A DNA stretch of 43,155 nt from Thermomucor indicae-seudaticae (Eukaryota > Mucoromycota > Mucoromycetes > Mucorales > Lichtheimiaceae), in NCBI GenBank assembly GCA_000787465.1, contig JSYX01000287.1:1-43155 (forward strand), in the 5' to 3' direction. A program made the position numbers and the translations under genes. The notes beneath the pieces are model-generated. The model saw nothing but the letters and a program-made list of their open reading frames with translations. It ran no database searches and was not told the DNA's origin. Shown here in pieces: positions 20,709 to 32,003 of this stretch (position 1 is the stretch's first letter; each line of letters starts with the position of its first letter).

Positions 20709-23100
20709 TTACTCATGTAGATATGGGCATTCTTCTGCAAGCCAGCATCCACCAGTTTTGCGAAAGAATTTGCACTTGGTTTCTGACTTGGGCTTTCTTG
20801 GTCGATAGGGGCGCGTTGAACGTGACGGTCGCTTACAGGACGATCGAGATGGACGAATAGGACCTCCGCTGCTCCCGTGGCTCCTATCCTGAGTCTCAAG
20901 GACCTACGACAGTACAGATTTTAATCAAATAACATTAGCAACTAGCAACGCTTAGAGGTATTTACCTCATACGGTCCATTTGCCGGACCTGTAGGAATAG
21001 TTGTTGCAGATGGACGCGATCGGACATCTTGTGATAGGCTTTACGAAAATAGTCAATATACTACGTCTACTCTAGACGAGACCGCACCAATAACACCGTT
21101 TACCTTGAAGTATGAGGTAGATATTGCCGTGCAGAGCTTCCAGCCAGATCTGCAGCTAGCGTATTAGGAATTTTGAAACGTTGAGGTTCAGAAATGGTTT
21201 GGAATGTTACAGTTTCGTTCATAGGGACATCAACATCTGAAGGGTTTGTTGCAGGCTCAAGATCTTCAAGAGGGATCTGGGGGGTGTGATCATTCGGATC
21301 CCCAGGAGAGTCTGGTTCACTCGGGGAGAATGGAATATCTTCAGGTTTTAAATATATTGCAGCCAAAACTACAGCTTGTCGCGCGTTTTCCTCCATAACA
21401 GCTGGAGTTATAATAGATGCAGCTCGGCGGCAGCCTTCGGGAAGTATCAGGCGCCGTGGTGGGTACCACGGGTTTAATGCAAATCTAGTCTGCTGACCTT
21501 CGCTAGTGTCCATGCGAGAGCCTCCAGGTTCCATGCCAGACTCCTGGTACGGCGACATAGGTTAGAATGAATATTCTAACTACCTCTACCGATTGACTAC
21601 ATACATCCTCATCATCCTCCACTTCAAAGAAGCGAACTTGAGTTAGTCTTCCCGGCTGTTCAAAACGCACTCTTTTCGTGGACCTTTTTTCCGTCCCGGT
21701 CGTGACTGGAGACAGTGTCGACGATTCGTTCGAAGAGGAGACCGCATCTTCCTCTGGCCTTCGTCTTGTATGCGCAAGTGACTCTATTGTATTAGTAGTA
21801 GGTTCTGGCTTTATAGTGACAGGATGGGTAACTTGACTAGAAAATAAATCGCAAACAATACATGAGTTTACAGTGCAGCGTAAAAGACTTGAATATGTAC
21901 CTTGTTGACATGGATGATATATTCGGCTTGGAATTTGCAGTAAGTTCGGCAAAGAAACGCGTATCCGTTATAGCCTTGGCACGCGGAGGTGGCTCTTTCT
22001 GAAGTGCAAGTTTTTTCTTTCCGTCACTGCTGATCTAAGCATATCCATGAAGGCGACTATGCAATTGTTAATTAAAACTGATCCTTACTCTTTGTGTAGC
22101 TGCACCGTCCGTAGATGTACCAGAAACACTTCTGGATGGCGCGCTTGTTGCAGTCTTTTCTCTAACTGTGACAGAAGACGTGCTTGCCGCTGAATCCAGC
22201 CAAGAAACACGTCAGCAACGTACCGATGGATATCTATCTGCATTTTTCCACTTACAAGCATTTTCAGGGTTTATATCCGACGTTTCCCTATAGATTTCAT
22301 GGGCATCCCTGAGCACGTAACGGATATCAGAAACGGAAAATGCTCCCACGTTTACCTATTTGCTGCGTTTTCGTTGTCGTCTGAACACCGTTTTTGATCA
22401 GAATGGGGACTAGCGTCACCCGCATCTCGGATCATCGACTTACTTCGTATATGCTGTTTGTACAAGTCTTGCCATTTTTCCATAAGCGTATCCGTAGCTT
22501 TTTCCAACTGGTCGTTCCCTATAAATATTTCAAGATATTTATATATGTATGTAGTAAGCATAGTTTGCGTTAACATTAACATACCTGAGTCTTTCGCTTT
22601 CTGCTTCGTCACTTTGACTGCTCGATGTAGTTTATGTTCCTTAGCTTTCTCGATATCCACGGGAAGGTACGAAAGTACCTGAGTTTAGCAAGGGTGTTAG
22701 AATATATACGGTACGTCTAATACGAGCCAGAAAGCTAGAATCTGAACCTCAATCATATCGTCCAAGATCACCCGGTCAAACTCCTTCAGAGCATCCCAGT
22801 ACCAATAATAGAGGTGGTAATAGAAACGTGGCATATTTGTCAGACTAAAAGAGGGTTATTGTTATCAATGATTGATCATTTTCTCAAGTGGTTGGTTACA
22901 GTAGCAAATAACAACCTTCTCAAAATGGTCTGGTCTGTAGTCCGTAATATCAAACCAAGAAGGTAATGTCGCATAAATGGCCTGTGCTCCGCGCCCATGA
23001 TCCGCACAAAATCCCTTCCGATCTCCAAAGACGGTATTCCAGATGATTGCGGGTCTGCAAACCTTCTCAAGAACACTTCCGTAGGATCCGTGTCTGTCAT
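20709..23100 (-). CDS. PNUTS-like protein phosphatase 1 regulatory subunit (PPP1R10 family)
   Basis: PNUTS targets PP1 to chromatin and to the cleavage/polyadenylation machinery, where the phosphatase acts on RNA polymerase II and Spt5. The minus-strand exons show the full family architecture. An N-terminal TFIIS/LW-type helical domain contains HYLLGLILRTTDQTILRRLL (about 22900) and VLSYLPVDIEKAKEHKL (22.6 kb). A PP1-docking RVxF-type site occurs in STKRVRFEQPGRLTQVRFFE (21.65 kb). A WYPPRRLILP...IYLKPEDIPFSP block and FKIPNTLAADLAGS (21.45-21.15 kb) parallel the PNUTS middle region. A C-terminal CCCH zinc finger (CKFFRKTGGC...C..H) precedes the stop at 20709-20711. The start is the ATG at 23100. 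Not all splice sites were fixed, and a low-complexity section near 22.0-22.3 kb is uncertain. Confidence 0.85.
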
Positions 23101-23985
23101 TCTCAATTTTCGTGCACTGAAAAGGTTGAAGCCAATGGAAGAAATTTTAATTTAGTCGCGTACTGAGAAGGTTTAAAAAAGGGACACACAAATCGTTTGT
23201 TCGGGCCACCAAATCTTTTTTTCTCATCCAGCATTTTGATTCGTCGATCTGGACGCATTGATTAACAACTTATGCAAGCACTTCTCCCTTTGAATTACGC
23301 GTAGATGATCCAGTCTATATCCCAATAGATTGGTTACTGGTCTTTGGTGCACCCAAGTGCTTTTGATTCGCTAAATGTTCACATAGCAAGAATGATTATC
23401 AAAGCTCAGTTTGAAACATTGCCTTAGGTTTCACGCCCTTGTAACCCCTTCACAACAAAGCAAAATTTCTCAGTTACCGTGACCCAGGAGATATGAAAGA
23501 AGGTGGTAAAGCAGCCACATGCAGACAATTAGTAAAAAAAAACTAAAGCAATTGGGTTTTGATATTTATCAACGAGCTCTAAACGATATGGATTTCACGA
23601 TGAGCCACGACGTGGAATTCAAATTTTTTCCACTAAATGCGAAAGGGGCATTTATTGAACTGTGACCAGGAGCTACGATCTGGCAATTGCTTCAAAATTG
23701 GAGAGTGGTTGAATAGGAGTAGAGTATCTGACCCCAAAGTTTGTTTATTTGGCATACAATTACGAGGTCCTCGCTAGACTCCTATTAGGGTAAAGTAGTC
23801 AAAAAACCGAAATATAGATGCTTTCCCTTCGTCAATCTCTTGCACAATTACGCTGACAAGAAGGCTGATTTTGGCCTTATTATGTGATAATTACATGCTA
23901 TGCTTTCGGTTTAGGGTAAGCCATGCATCTGGTAGTATTGCAGCTTTGTGTCGCTTTTTTGTCTTTTTTTCTCTTGTGGCAGAAT
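23101..23985. other. Intergenic sequence between PNUTS-like gene and Merlin transposase
   Basis: AT-rich, with no recognisable coding region. It contains the divergent upstream regions of both neighbours. I looked here for a terminal inverted repeat of the Merlin element and did not find one. Confidence 0.4.
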
Positions 23986-25063
23986 ATGGCAGAAACAGAC
24001 ATCATGAAGATTTTTGATATGTACCGTATTGTCGATTCCCCTGAAGAAACTATAAAGTAAGTAAATATATCAAATCCAACAGGGCAAAGCTGATTGATTA
24101 TAGACACTTACAAAATGAGGGCCTATTTTGTGAGAAACACATTTGCCCTCATGGAACAGAGATGTCTCTGCGGTACTTCCCTAGAGACGGTCTCATGTGG
24201 GAATGCCAGAGCCGTATATGCTTGTGCAGTCGCTCTCGTACGCCCCTTCCACAAGACTTGTTCTTTGCAGGCCAAACATTTCCGGTCAACGATGTGCTAC
24301 TGATCTTGTATTTTTGCATTGTGGGAGCGGACCCCGCATTCATTGAGCGCATTACTCACTTTCCGCGATCACTTATACTAAAAGTGGTGCAAGATTACTA
24401 CATTTTACTGGAATGTGGTCTTCGCCGTGAGGGCCATCGGATTGGTGAGAGAGCGTTACTGCGTGGCAACCTTGCATTGATAGCTAAAGTTAAATGTTAG
24501 GCGGATTGGATAAGAACGGTTTTCCAATAGTTGTAGAAATTGATGAAAGCGAGCTCGTGAGATTAGACCAAAACGGTGAGACCGCATGGGTCATTGGAGG
24601 TATCGAATGTAGCGACAAAGTGAACTGCTTTGTTGCTCTCGTCCGACAACGTGATGATGCAACCCTCCGCAAGGTTATTTCTCATCACGTTGAACCAAAC
24701 AGTATCATCCGTACAGAGCAATGGGGCCGCCACCAAACTGATCGTGGCCCCGCCTACAGGTTCAGACATCATACAATTAATCATTCGATTCGTTTTGCTC
24801 ATGAAGATGGGAGTAATACAAACACAGTAGAAGGTATTACCACGGCACCTCTAAAGCGGTGGCGAATATTTCTCATCTAACCATAATACAAAGGCCCATG
24901 GAACGATGTCGTAATTGATCTTGCGCCAAGACATTGACCTGAAGCATTGAGACCGTATCATCTTGTCGAATATATTTGGAAGCATAAACAGAAGAGAGGA
25001 GTTTGGCGCGGTCTGCTGAAAGCATTACAAGAGGCATCTTTCAACCTTCGATGGCACGAGTAG
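23986..25063 (+). mobile_element. Merlin/IS1016-type transposase gene with one premature stop
   Basis: Four exons (23986-24056, 24104-24444, 24501-24833, 24894-25063) join in phase. An N-terminal Cys-rich motif (CEKHICPHG...CQSRIC) is followed by the ISXO2-like/Merlin catalytic domain: FPIVVEIDESEL with the first Asp, WVIGGIEC, HHTINHSIRF, and SNTNTVEG with the last Glu. Two features suggest loss of activity. The position of the second Asp (family pattern TDxW) reads RTEQW, a Glu. A TGA at 24935-24937 interrupts the frame, which then continues 41 codons (including PYHLVEYIWKHKQKRG, the usual Merlin C-terminus) to a TAG at 25061-25063. All introns are intact and the frame is otherwise open, so decay is slight or the protein was co-opted. 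No terminal repeats seen. Confidence 0.8.
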
Positions 25064-25201
25064 CCAGCACTATCCCTCCTTTATTCTCAGAAGACCCTCA
25101 AGAAGACGATTAAACTCGCTTATACTATGAAGCCCTTGCTTATATGCCATTGTCTTTTGCATAGATGTGACAAATTCTATAGTATAGTTATTTTTTCCTT
25201 T

Positions 25202-27993
25202 CTACTTTCGACTGGAACTCATATACTCATCCAAGGCCTCTCCTTCTTCTGCACTTGAATGACCGACATCGATCGGACGGTCGATGTTATCGTCGTGATG
25301 ATGGACCATATATCTCTGTAAAGTAGCACGAACAATTAGCGAGCGTCATCATGGGAGCTGTCAACGTTTATACGACATACTCTTCTCTTCTTTCTTCTTA
25401 ATCGTTCTTCATCACTGTATCCTGTGCCGCGATCGCTGTCCCAGTCCATCTCTTTCCGCTCATAATAATGTCGGTGCCGTCTTGAACTGCGACTATTGGA
25501 CCGAGTATGGTGCTTTGCGTATCTATCTTCATCTTCTTCCCTTATCATCCCTTCTTCGTCTTCATCCTCCTGCTTTGCTTCCTTTTCCTTAAAAGACATT
25601 ACAGCATTTTAAGATCCGGATCTGAAACTCGCAAAAAGGTATAAATCTCTTACTTTGAGTCTTTTCACGTATTTGTCAAAGGCCTCTTGTTGCGCCTCTT
25701 TGCTTTCAATAGCCTGATATTCAGGTAGATCCGCGAGACGTGGTTCGACAGTTTCCCAGGTATCTTCTGTACTGATAGGAGGTTCCAGATATTTTAATGC
25801 ATGGCGCAATGCGTCTATTTTCTTTTTCAATTTCTTCTCTTGTCTTCGTTTCTCTTCTTTCAGACGAGAAGAAGCCTTATTTTGCAACTGAATAGCAGAT
25901 TATCAGACGAAGAGCAGGAAAGAGTCACACTGAAAGCACTTACATGATCGAAGATAATCTTTATATTCGTTTCGCTGGCACGACGTGTGATCTCTTCATC
26001 GCGTGCAAGAACAGCTCGATATTCCTCATATGAAGTGTCGACGGTGACCTCAAAGTTGTGTTCCTTCAAGAACGATATAGCGTTAGATTATAACAGGCCC
26101 ATACAGCAGCTTTTGCTAGAAATATCTAGACACTACCTTGAGAACATGGTAGACCACTTTTTTCTCTTCGTACAGTCTCTCGTCCAAGTCGTCCAAGAGG
26201 TCGCAAAACAGGTCAAACGGAGAAGAATCAGGCACTCCAAGAAGATCACGATACCTCGGGTCATCTTTAATCTCCGGATAGATTTCCTTCCACATGGTTC
26301 GCGCCGTGATCAAGCCTTTCTCGGTAAGCTCATTCAAGAGCGCTCTGAAGCCCTCACGAGCTTTTCGGTCTGCTCGGCGCCTTTCTCTGGCCTTGCGCTC
26401 TTGCTCTTTGATCGGAACCTCCCAGAGAGCTCGACTATGCTCTTCGTACACAGACAAAAAGTCCAACAGGTCCATACCTTCGAACGCGTTAGGTTTTTCG
26501 AATTCGGGATGACTCATATACAGATTCTGCGCTTCCTTCCACTTCGTTTTGAACGTGATTTCAGGGATACGACGCAGCAGGTCAGCAAAGTTATCCATGC
26601 TGCTTTTTCGTAGCTCTCTTAGCCGTTCTTTTTCGCGGCGTTGAAGGCCATGCACGTATTCCTCAAAGTAACTCTCTCTTTGACTGTCTGACTTGATCTG
26701 CGTAAAAGCACTATTGTGACTCAATAGCTTGACAGCTGTACGGTACCGCGTATATGGCTTTATCTCTTTGGTGTTTTCGAGCATGTGGAAAAAAGCGACT
26801 CGCTGCTTCATTTCTTTCTCTTCTCGTAGTTCCTACATGATCCACATTTTGTAAGAGACACTAGCTACCGATTTAAAAGTAAATGGAATATGTCGACATA
26901 CCTTTTCGCGCTTCGCCTCTCTGTCAATGTAGGCTTCAAACGCAGCTTTTCGTTCACTAGTAGTCTTTAATGCTCTGTACATTGGATGTGTGATAATAGC
27001 TCGCATTGTTTGTTCCCACGTCCAGTCCGTTTTGACACCCTAAACGTTACAGTTCAGTACCATCCTTTTTGCTACCGCTCCAATCCTTAAGATTACCGTT
27101 TCCTTTAGTAGCTTAAAGAACGCCTTTTCTGCTTCTTCCTTCGTTGGAAATTCTACAACTGGCGCTTGCGATATTAAGGTCGCACTTGGTGGTGGTTGAC
27201 GAATCGGACGTTGCGGGCGGTTGTCCATTTCAGGCTGACCAGGAGCCATCGGGGGTCGCGCACCCACTCCAGGCATTGGTGTCGCCATCCTAAATCAAAC
27301 AAACGCGCAAGTTTGAAATCAGAAAAGTCGAGTGAGCTCAATGTAATCCAATGGCTTACGCTTCGGCAGCCGCTCTTTGTTTCGCTGCTTGCGCTTTTTC
27401 ATAGAGTTCTACGAACAAGATGGTCAGGCAAATGTCTAGGTGGAGGAAAGGCTTACGGTATACCTCTGTATTCGTCAGGCATTGTCCACTTAGATTCCTT
27501 TGTCTGGATATGACTGTAATAGGTTCTACCCTCAGGAGTTTTGTATTCCTTCCAAGGACAATTCATCAATGCCTTCTCTTCGGGTGTCAGCAGTTCTTCT
27601 GGTTTTTCCCACGTACTCTGTCGTGTTGCCGTGTTGAACCAATACTTGCGACCTTCTGGTGTTTGATGTTCTCTCCAAAATTGCTGAAATGACTTGAAAA
27701 CTTAATTTTCAAGAGTTCGAGAGGGATCAATAGTAGCTTGGAGAACTTACAGACGGAGGGACAGTCCTGGATTCTGGCGTAGATCCTGGAGTCAAATGCC
27801 ATGGAGAACCAGCGCCAGGAGGAGAGGAGGACACCGGCGGGCTACCTTGAAAACCAGGTGCCTGTGCAGGCGATTGCTGGGGTGGATACTTTCATTTTTG
27901 AACCACGTTCAAAAATCAGATTGAAACACATTAAACGCATTTGTGCCTTACCGAAGCTGGAGGGTACGCACCGTTTGGGGGAGGTCCGTACAT
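25202..27993 (-). CDS. PRP40: Pre-mRNA-processing factor Prp40 (WW and FF domains)
   Basis: U1 snRNP-associated splicing factor that bridges the 5' splice site to branchpoint proteins and binds the RNA polymerase II CTD. The start ATG at 27993 opens MYGPPPNGAYPPAS, followed by a Pro/Ser/Gln-rich linker. Two adjacent WW domains follow: one with GRKYWFNTATRQSTWEKPEE, the second with GRTYYSHIQTKESKWTMPDE. A Pro-rich stretch leads to a series of FF domains: EAEKAFFKLLKET...WTWEQTMRAIITH, FFHMLENTKEIKPYTRYRTA, FADLLRRIPEITFKTKWKEA, and FRALLNELTEKGLITARTMW. The tail is Lys/Glu-rich, then Arg/Ser- and acidic-rich (SRSSRRHRHYYERKEMDWDS), and ends EGEALDEYMSSSRK at the TAG at 25202-25204. At least eight introns are present; the last (donor GTATGT near 25390) joins in phase. 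Confidence 0.95.
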
Positions 27994-29277
27994 GATTGAA
28001 CCCTTTGAGAATGTGCAGACGCGGCGGAAAACCCGAAAACGCAGTCGACAAAACCTTGAGTCACACAGAAATTTGATTTTCTCCAAAAGCTTCGGTATGC
28101 TCATTTGAACTTGGTTTAAGTTGTTGGGGAGGGAGGAAATGAATACAAGCATCCACTCAATGCAGAATGAACTTATTTCTGTCAGATAATACGCAACTTT
28201 ACACCGTTCAAACAAAGATCAAGCGGCAACTGCTTTCACCGGAATGAAAGGACCTGTTGCTGCAATATTCTCGATTCGATTTTGGCAAAGGAGGCACGAA
28301 AATAAGAGCGTCATTTGGCAGCAAATCCTCGTCACAAGCTTGCACTGTCAACCATAAATATCTGTCTGTTAGCACAGGGCGGCCAGTGGATGCTGCGGAA
28401 CCTGCGTCGATCAGCAAGGGAAACGTCGTTTCCGATCTAAGATAGACTTGGACACAGCAGACATGACCGTTTGTTTGTTCTCTATGGGAAGTAAAAAGTA
28501 CGGAAGTATTTGTGAGGACGCCGAAGTAAGTTAAGGGTAGCCGTATATTTGGCAAAAGAACAATTTGGTCTGTTGTCATGACGCCCGGCGATCATCAGAT
28601 ATGATATCCATAGTTCTGTGTCTTTTTCGTGTTGTCTGTATTGATGTTAAGGGTTATATCCACCCCCAGTATGGGGACAAAAGTCCCTTTCGATCTGAAG
28701 CAATCATGCACATATGTAAGACAGAGAAAGCGGTGAGATCTGGAGAACGTCCTTCATTCAAACACAAGTGGTGCCTTTTGTATAAAGACGGGACATCCAA
28801 GTAACAGCATAAAAAGAATGAATCGCCGGCTTCTGTGGGCGTTGTAGCAACGACCAATATTTAAGGCCTGATTCTAACTCGAGACTGGGAAGTGATTCAT
28901 CTCAGGGCATGCGTAAATCTCGTGCCCACTTTGTTTGTAGACACCCGTATATCATTTCTTTTGTTTCATGTCTATACCTGATGCCAAATCACTCATTTAA
29001 CGAAGGGGCAAATGCGCTCACTCTGTGTTGGTACAAATCTGTCTTCTTTCTAGAGCAAAATGGATCAACACAAATATCCGGGAAAGACTCAGTAAAACCC
29101 AGTTGGACTGTCCTTAAGGAAGTGTCTGTACAATAGACGCTTTATCCTTATTTTTGTGAATGCATCCCAGTCTGAAATAAAGAGGTCAAATGCAGAGTAA
29201 AATGAAAAACAGTTGCAAAATGTATGAGACAAATGCTAAAAAGGATAAATGAAACATGCGATGGAACCATGAAAGGG
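27994..29277. other. Intergenic sequence between PRP40 and the PSMD9 gene
   Basis: Contains the PRP40 upstream region and the 3' flank of the proteasome chaperone gene. Apart from one low-confidence minus-strand frame listed separately, short open frames on both strands have no recognisable motifs. Confidence 0.4.
28208..28579 (-). CDS. Hypothetical protein, 123 codons, doubtful
   Basis: An uninterrupted minus-strand frame beginning MTTDQIVLLPNIRLPLTYFG and containing TDRYLWLTVQACDEDLLPND and IFVPPLP. Composition is ordinary, there is no repeat or transmembrane segment, and I recognise no family. It lies 214 bp upstream of the PRP40 start on the same strand. It may be chance, since most real genes nearby have introns. 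Confidence 0.25.
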   Translation of the reverse strand: MTTDQIVLLPNIRLPLTYFGVLTNTSVLFTSHREQTNGHVCCVQVYLRSETTFPLLIDAGSAASTGRPVLTDRYLWLTVQACDEDLLPNDALIFVPPLPKSNREYCSNRSFHSGESSCRLIFV

Positions 29278-29928
29278 CTAAATTGGCCGTATATGACAGC
29301 CCAAGGAGCAGTTCTGATCTCCCAAAGCCCGTCGTCGGGGCACTGCGGTCGTCAAGATGGAAACCAAGTTCTGGCCACGCAGCAGTTCGATCTGAAGAGG
29401 AATTCCTTCACTCTGACGCACCAATTGATTTACGGCTGTGAGGTGTTCGTGGTTGCCAGCATGGACGTGTCCGACGCGCACCAGTCGATCGTCTTTGCAG
29501 AGACCAGCTTCAGAGGCGGGTGATCCAGGCGATACGGCGCAGACTATCGCAAATGCTGAGCCAGCAGTGAGTTGCTCAAGCTCGTGTTGGCGTTCAAGGT
29601 GATTTACTTGTCTAGTGGTTTCGTCTAATGTGCGTAACGCTTGCTCAATGTCCGCCACAAGTTCCTTGTGATCGTTCTGGATCCGGTTTAAAAGATGGCG
29701 AGAGGCCCGCACTGCCACCATGTCCATATCAGGTCGTTGTTGCTCGTTTCTACTACTGGAGTGCTGCTGAATGTTTAGCTCATTCTCTAACTGTGTCACT
29801 TGAAGCTCCAACTCTTTGGTGCTCTCAATCAAGTTTTGCGTTCGTTGTACGAGGTAAGCTACTTTCTCGTTCAGCTCGGACAATGAGTCGTAGGTGTCAT
29901 TAGCGAAGACTGGGACTGGAATGCCCAT
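29278..29928 (-). CDS. 26S proteasome assembly chaperone PSMD9/Nas2
   Basis: PSMD9/Nas2 (p27) binds the C-terminus of the Rpt5 ATPase and guides assembly of the proteasome base. The frame encodes 216 aa, near the family length. The N-terminal half is a coiled coil (about residues 15-55), then the diagnostic VRASRHLLNRIQNDHKELV helix near residue 75. A PDZ-like domain follows with AVSPGSPASEAGL, KDDRLVRVG and SEGIPLQIELLRG, and the protein ends CSLGCHIRPI, equivalent to the family's LLGCxIxP ending. It lacks introns within the frame, unusual here. A CACAG acceptor-like sequence lies just before the ATG, so an upstream untranslated or short coding exon is possible. Confidence 0.9.
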   Translation of the reverse strand: MGIPVPVFANDTYDSLSELNEKVAYLVQRTQNLIESTKELELQVTQLENELNIQQHSSSRNEQQRPDMDMVAVRASRHLLNRIQNDHKELVADIEQALRTLDETTRQVNHLERQHELEQLTAGSAFAIVCAVSPGSPASEAGLCKDDRLVRVGHVHAGNHEHLTAVNQLVRQSEGIPLQIELLRGQNLVSILTTAVPRRRALGDQNCSLGCHIRPI

Positions 29929-31064
29929 GCCTGTGGCGGATGTAAACGAAAGTAAATACTTTTATTGGGAAAGGGAGTGGGCAGATATTGGCGCTGGCGG
30001 TTGCACAAATTCCGCGTCGGCTGCAAAGCAAGTTTGCACATGTGCAGGATTTTGGACTGGATTTTCGCGGAAATGCTGTTTCTCTGGAGGAGATGACACT
30101 CACTCTAAAAGAAGATGAGCGGAAGGGCTCAAAACGTGCATACTTCTCTATGTAGCGTTTGTCTTTTTACTAGTTTTATGTACAGGACAGCGCGGTGGAA
30201 CTTTCACAAACAGTCCGAGACAAAATGAGGCTCGCTTACCCTACAGATTTACTGGTTTATTCTTTAAGGTCTCGATGATATGCAGAAGATTTTGCGCAGA
30301 GAAAAGGAAATGATTGGTAATGCAAGAGAGATACGATAATTTGCCATTGTCACTTTGCTTTAAACAATCATCAATGCTTACCCGCGCGCCTGAGAACGGG
30401 CAGTCACTGCCGACGCAGACAGGGCTCGGAAAGGAGACCCACCCATACCCTCGCCGTTTTGGCCTGCGGTCAAATCCCACACTCCTCAAAATGAAGAGGG
30501 TAATACCTATCATCATCGTAAGAACTTAAATCAGTGGAAGGTCGAAACAGGAACAAGACTTGCAAAACGAATTTTGCGTCAGCTGAGACCTAGTCTGCAC
30601 CCTGATACCGGTCTATTGAAAATGCGAGTAATGCTTAAGATGTTGTACCCTTTTAGGGCTTTCAAATGACTCAGAAAGCGTTTTCGAGTAATGCAAACTC
30701 CTTTTAAATGCAGTAGACATTTGCGATTTCTAAATGGTTTGTGCTTGTCCTGTTCCTGGAAAAGATCAGAAGATCCAGCATGAGCTTGTTCACATGCCTT
30801 TCTGACAGCATGCTCACGTGCGCAATAAATGACAAATTTTTTCGATTAAATAGTATAACAGGATCCATCATGATATTTGCGTCTGTCCAAATAAATCGCT
30901 CCATATTTTTCAAGCCATAGATAGTATGCTAGACTATTGATCATGCTGGTGATGCTCAAAGTTAGCAGCCAGAATGTCACTTCACGGCCACTGCTTCAAC
31001 TCCGCATAACCTTGTTCTTCGAGCACTGTCTCCGCCCAGGGGCCAGCACAGAAAGGGCACTTAC
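29929..31064. other. Intergenic sequence between divergent PSMD9 and AcpS-type genes
   Basis: No gene supported. A GC-richer stretch near 30385-30485 has a GGTCAAATCC box reminiscent of a tRNA T arm, but no matching acceptor stem, so it is not called a tRNA. A minus-strand frame at 30241-30516 has no recognised motif. Confidence 0.4.
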
Positions 31065-31592
31065 ATGATCCTTGGGATCGGTGTCGACATTGTACATCTG
31101 CCGCGCATTGCGTCGTTAGTGGCTCGTAGAGGTGGAGACCGTTTAGCTCGTCGTATATTAAGCGCGAGTGAATACCACGAGTTTACACAAAGATTCCCAA
31201 GATCTGACGATGCCAGCCCAGAGCAAGTTCTCTATTTGGGCTCTCGGTAAGACGTTGCTTGTAGCAAGAAGCATACAGCCGTAGCTTATGATTTCGGGCA
31301 TTCTCTGAATAAATGTAGCTGGTGCATTAAAGAAGCAGCCTACAAGGCATTATTCCCGATACACCGACTGGAATGGAAGCAAGTCTCGGTGAGCAAAGAG
31401 CAAGGCAAGAACTAGACACAAAAGAGAGAAAGCGACACGCGATATGAATATGGAATACCAAATGTAATTTTATTAGGCAAACCAAGACTCCACGTGGCCA
31501 ATGGCCAAGTGTTTGGTATCAGGCGGTCGCACGTTGCTCTGTCGCATGACGGCGAGTACGCGGTTGCCCAGGTTGTCTTAGAGAGTAATTGA
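31065..31592 (+). CDS. Holo-[acyl-carrier-protein] synthase (4'-phosphopantetheinyl transferase, AcpS/Ppt2 type)
   Basis: Transfers the phosphopantetheine arm of CoA to a serine of acyl carrier protein; single-domain AcpS enzymes in fungi (Ppt2) act on the mitochondrial carrier. Three exons (31065-31246, 31319-31404, 31477-31592) give 127 aa, the size of bacterial AcpS. The N-terminal GVDIVHLPRI carries the Mg2+-binding Asp. The second motif, WCIKEAAYKALFP, carries the catalytic Glu and Lys of the WxxKEAxxK signature. GKPRLHV and VALSHDGEYAVA complete the fold. The second intron has a GC donor (GCAAGA at 31405); only this splice restores GKPRLHV. No targeting presequence is obvious at this start, so an upstream exon may be missing or import uses an internal signal. 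Confidence 0.92.
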
Positions 31593-32003
31593 TCCTCCGA
31601 CGTCCGTTTTTGGCATTTCTCCACGATCTGTTTTTAAGGCCTACCAAGACCTCGTCTACCAGGTTTTGATTTTTCTCTCGTTCTCCTGAACATTATTTTC
31701 TTCCTTCTCTTTTATTTTGCCGTGTTTTCGCAATAGCCGTATTGAATCGACAGCTACTGCATATCAGCACTAAAAATCGCCTCAATTCCACCTCGGGTTA
31801 ATTTTCTCACTGCTTAAACAATCCTTCTTCTGTCGACCCCGACGGTATATACAAGCAAACTCCTCCCGTTTTGCTCCAGTATCCACTCGAGCCCTCAACG
31901 GCTGGCCTTCTTTTCTGCGCTTGACAACTCTCTTCCTGTCTTTCTCCCTTTCCTTCTTTAATCCTCCTCTTCGCAGCAGCAAGTCTGCCTTCGAGCCAGC
32001 ATC
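31593..32003. other. Intergenic sequence and 5' leader of the LIM-RhoGAP gene
   Basis: No gene seen. The right part (about 31675-31980) is strongly CT-rich on the plus strand, with runs such as TTCTTCCTTCTCTTTTATTT, typical of promoters and 5' UTRs of fungal housekeeping genes. Confidence 0.45.

Noticed and set aside
26294..26613. Plus-strand frame opposite PRP40
   Set aside because: Shadow of the PRP40 FF-domain exon.
30385..30490. GC-rich segment with a GGTCAAATCC box resembling a tRNA
   Set aside because: No pairing acceptor stem or anticodon arm could be drawn.
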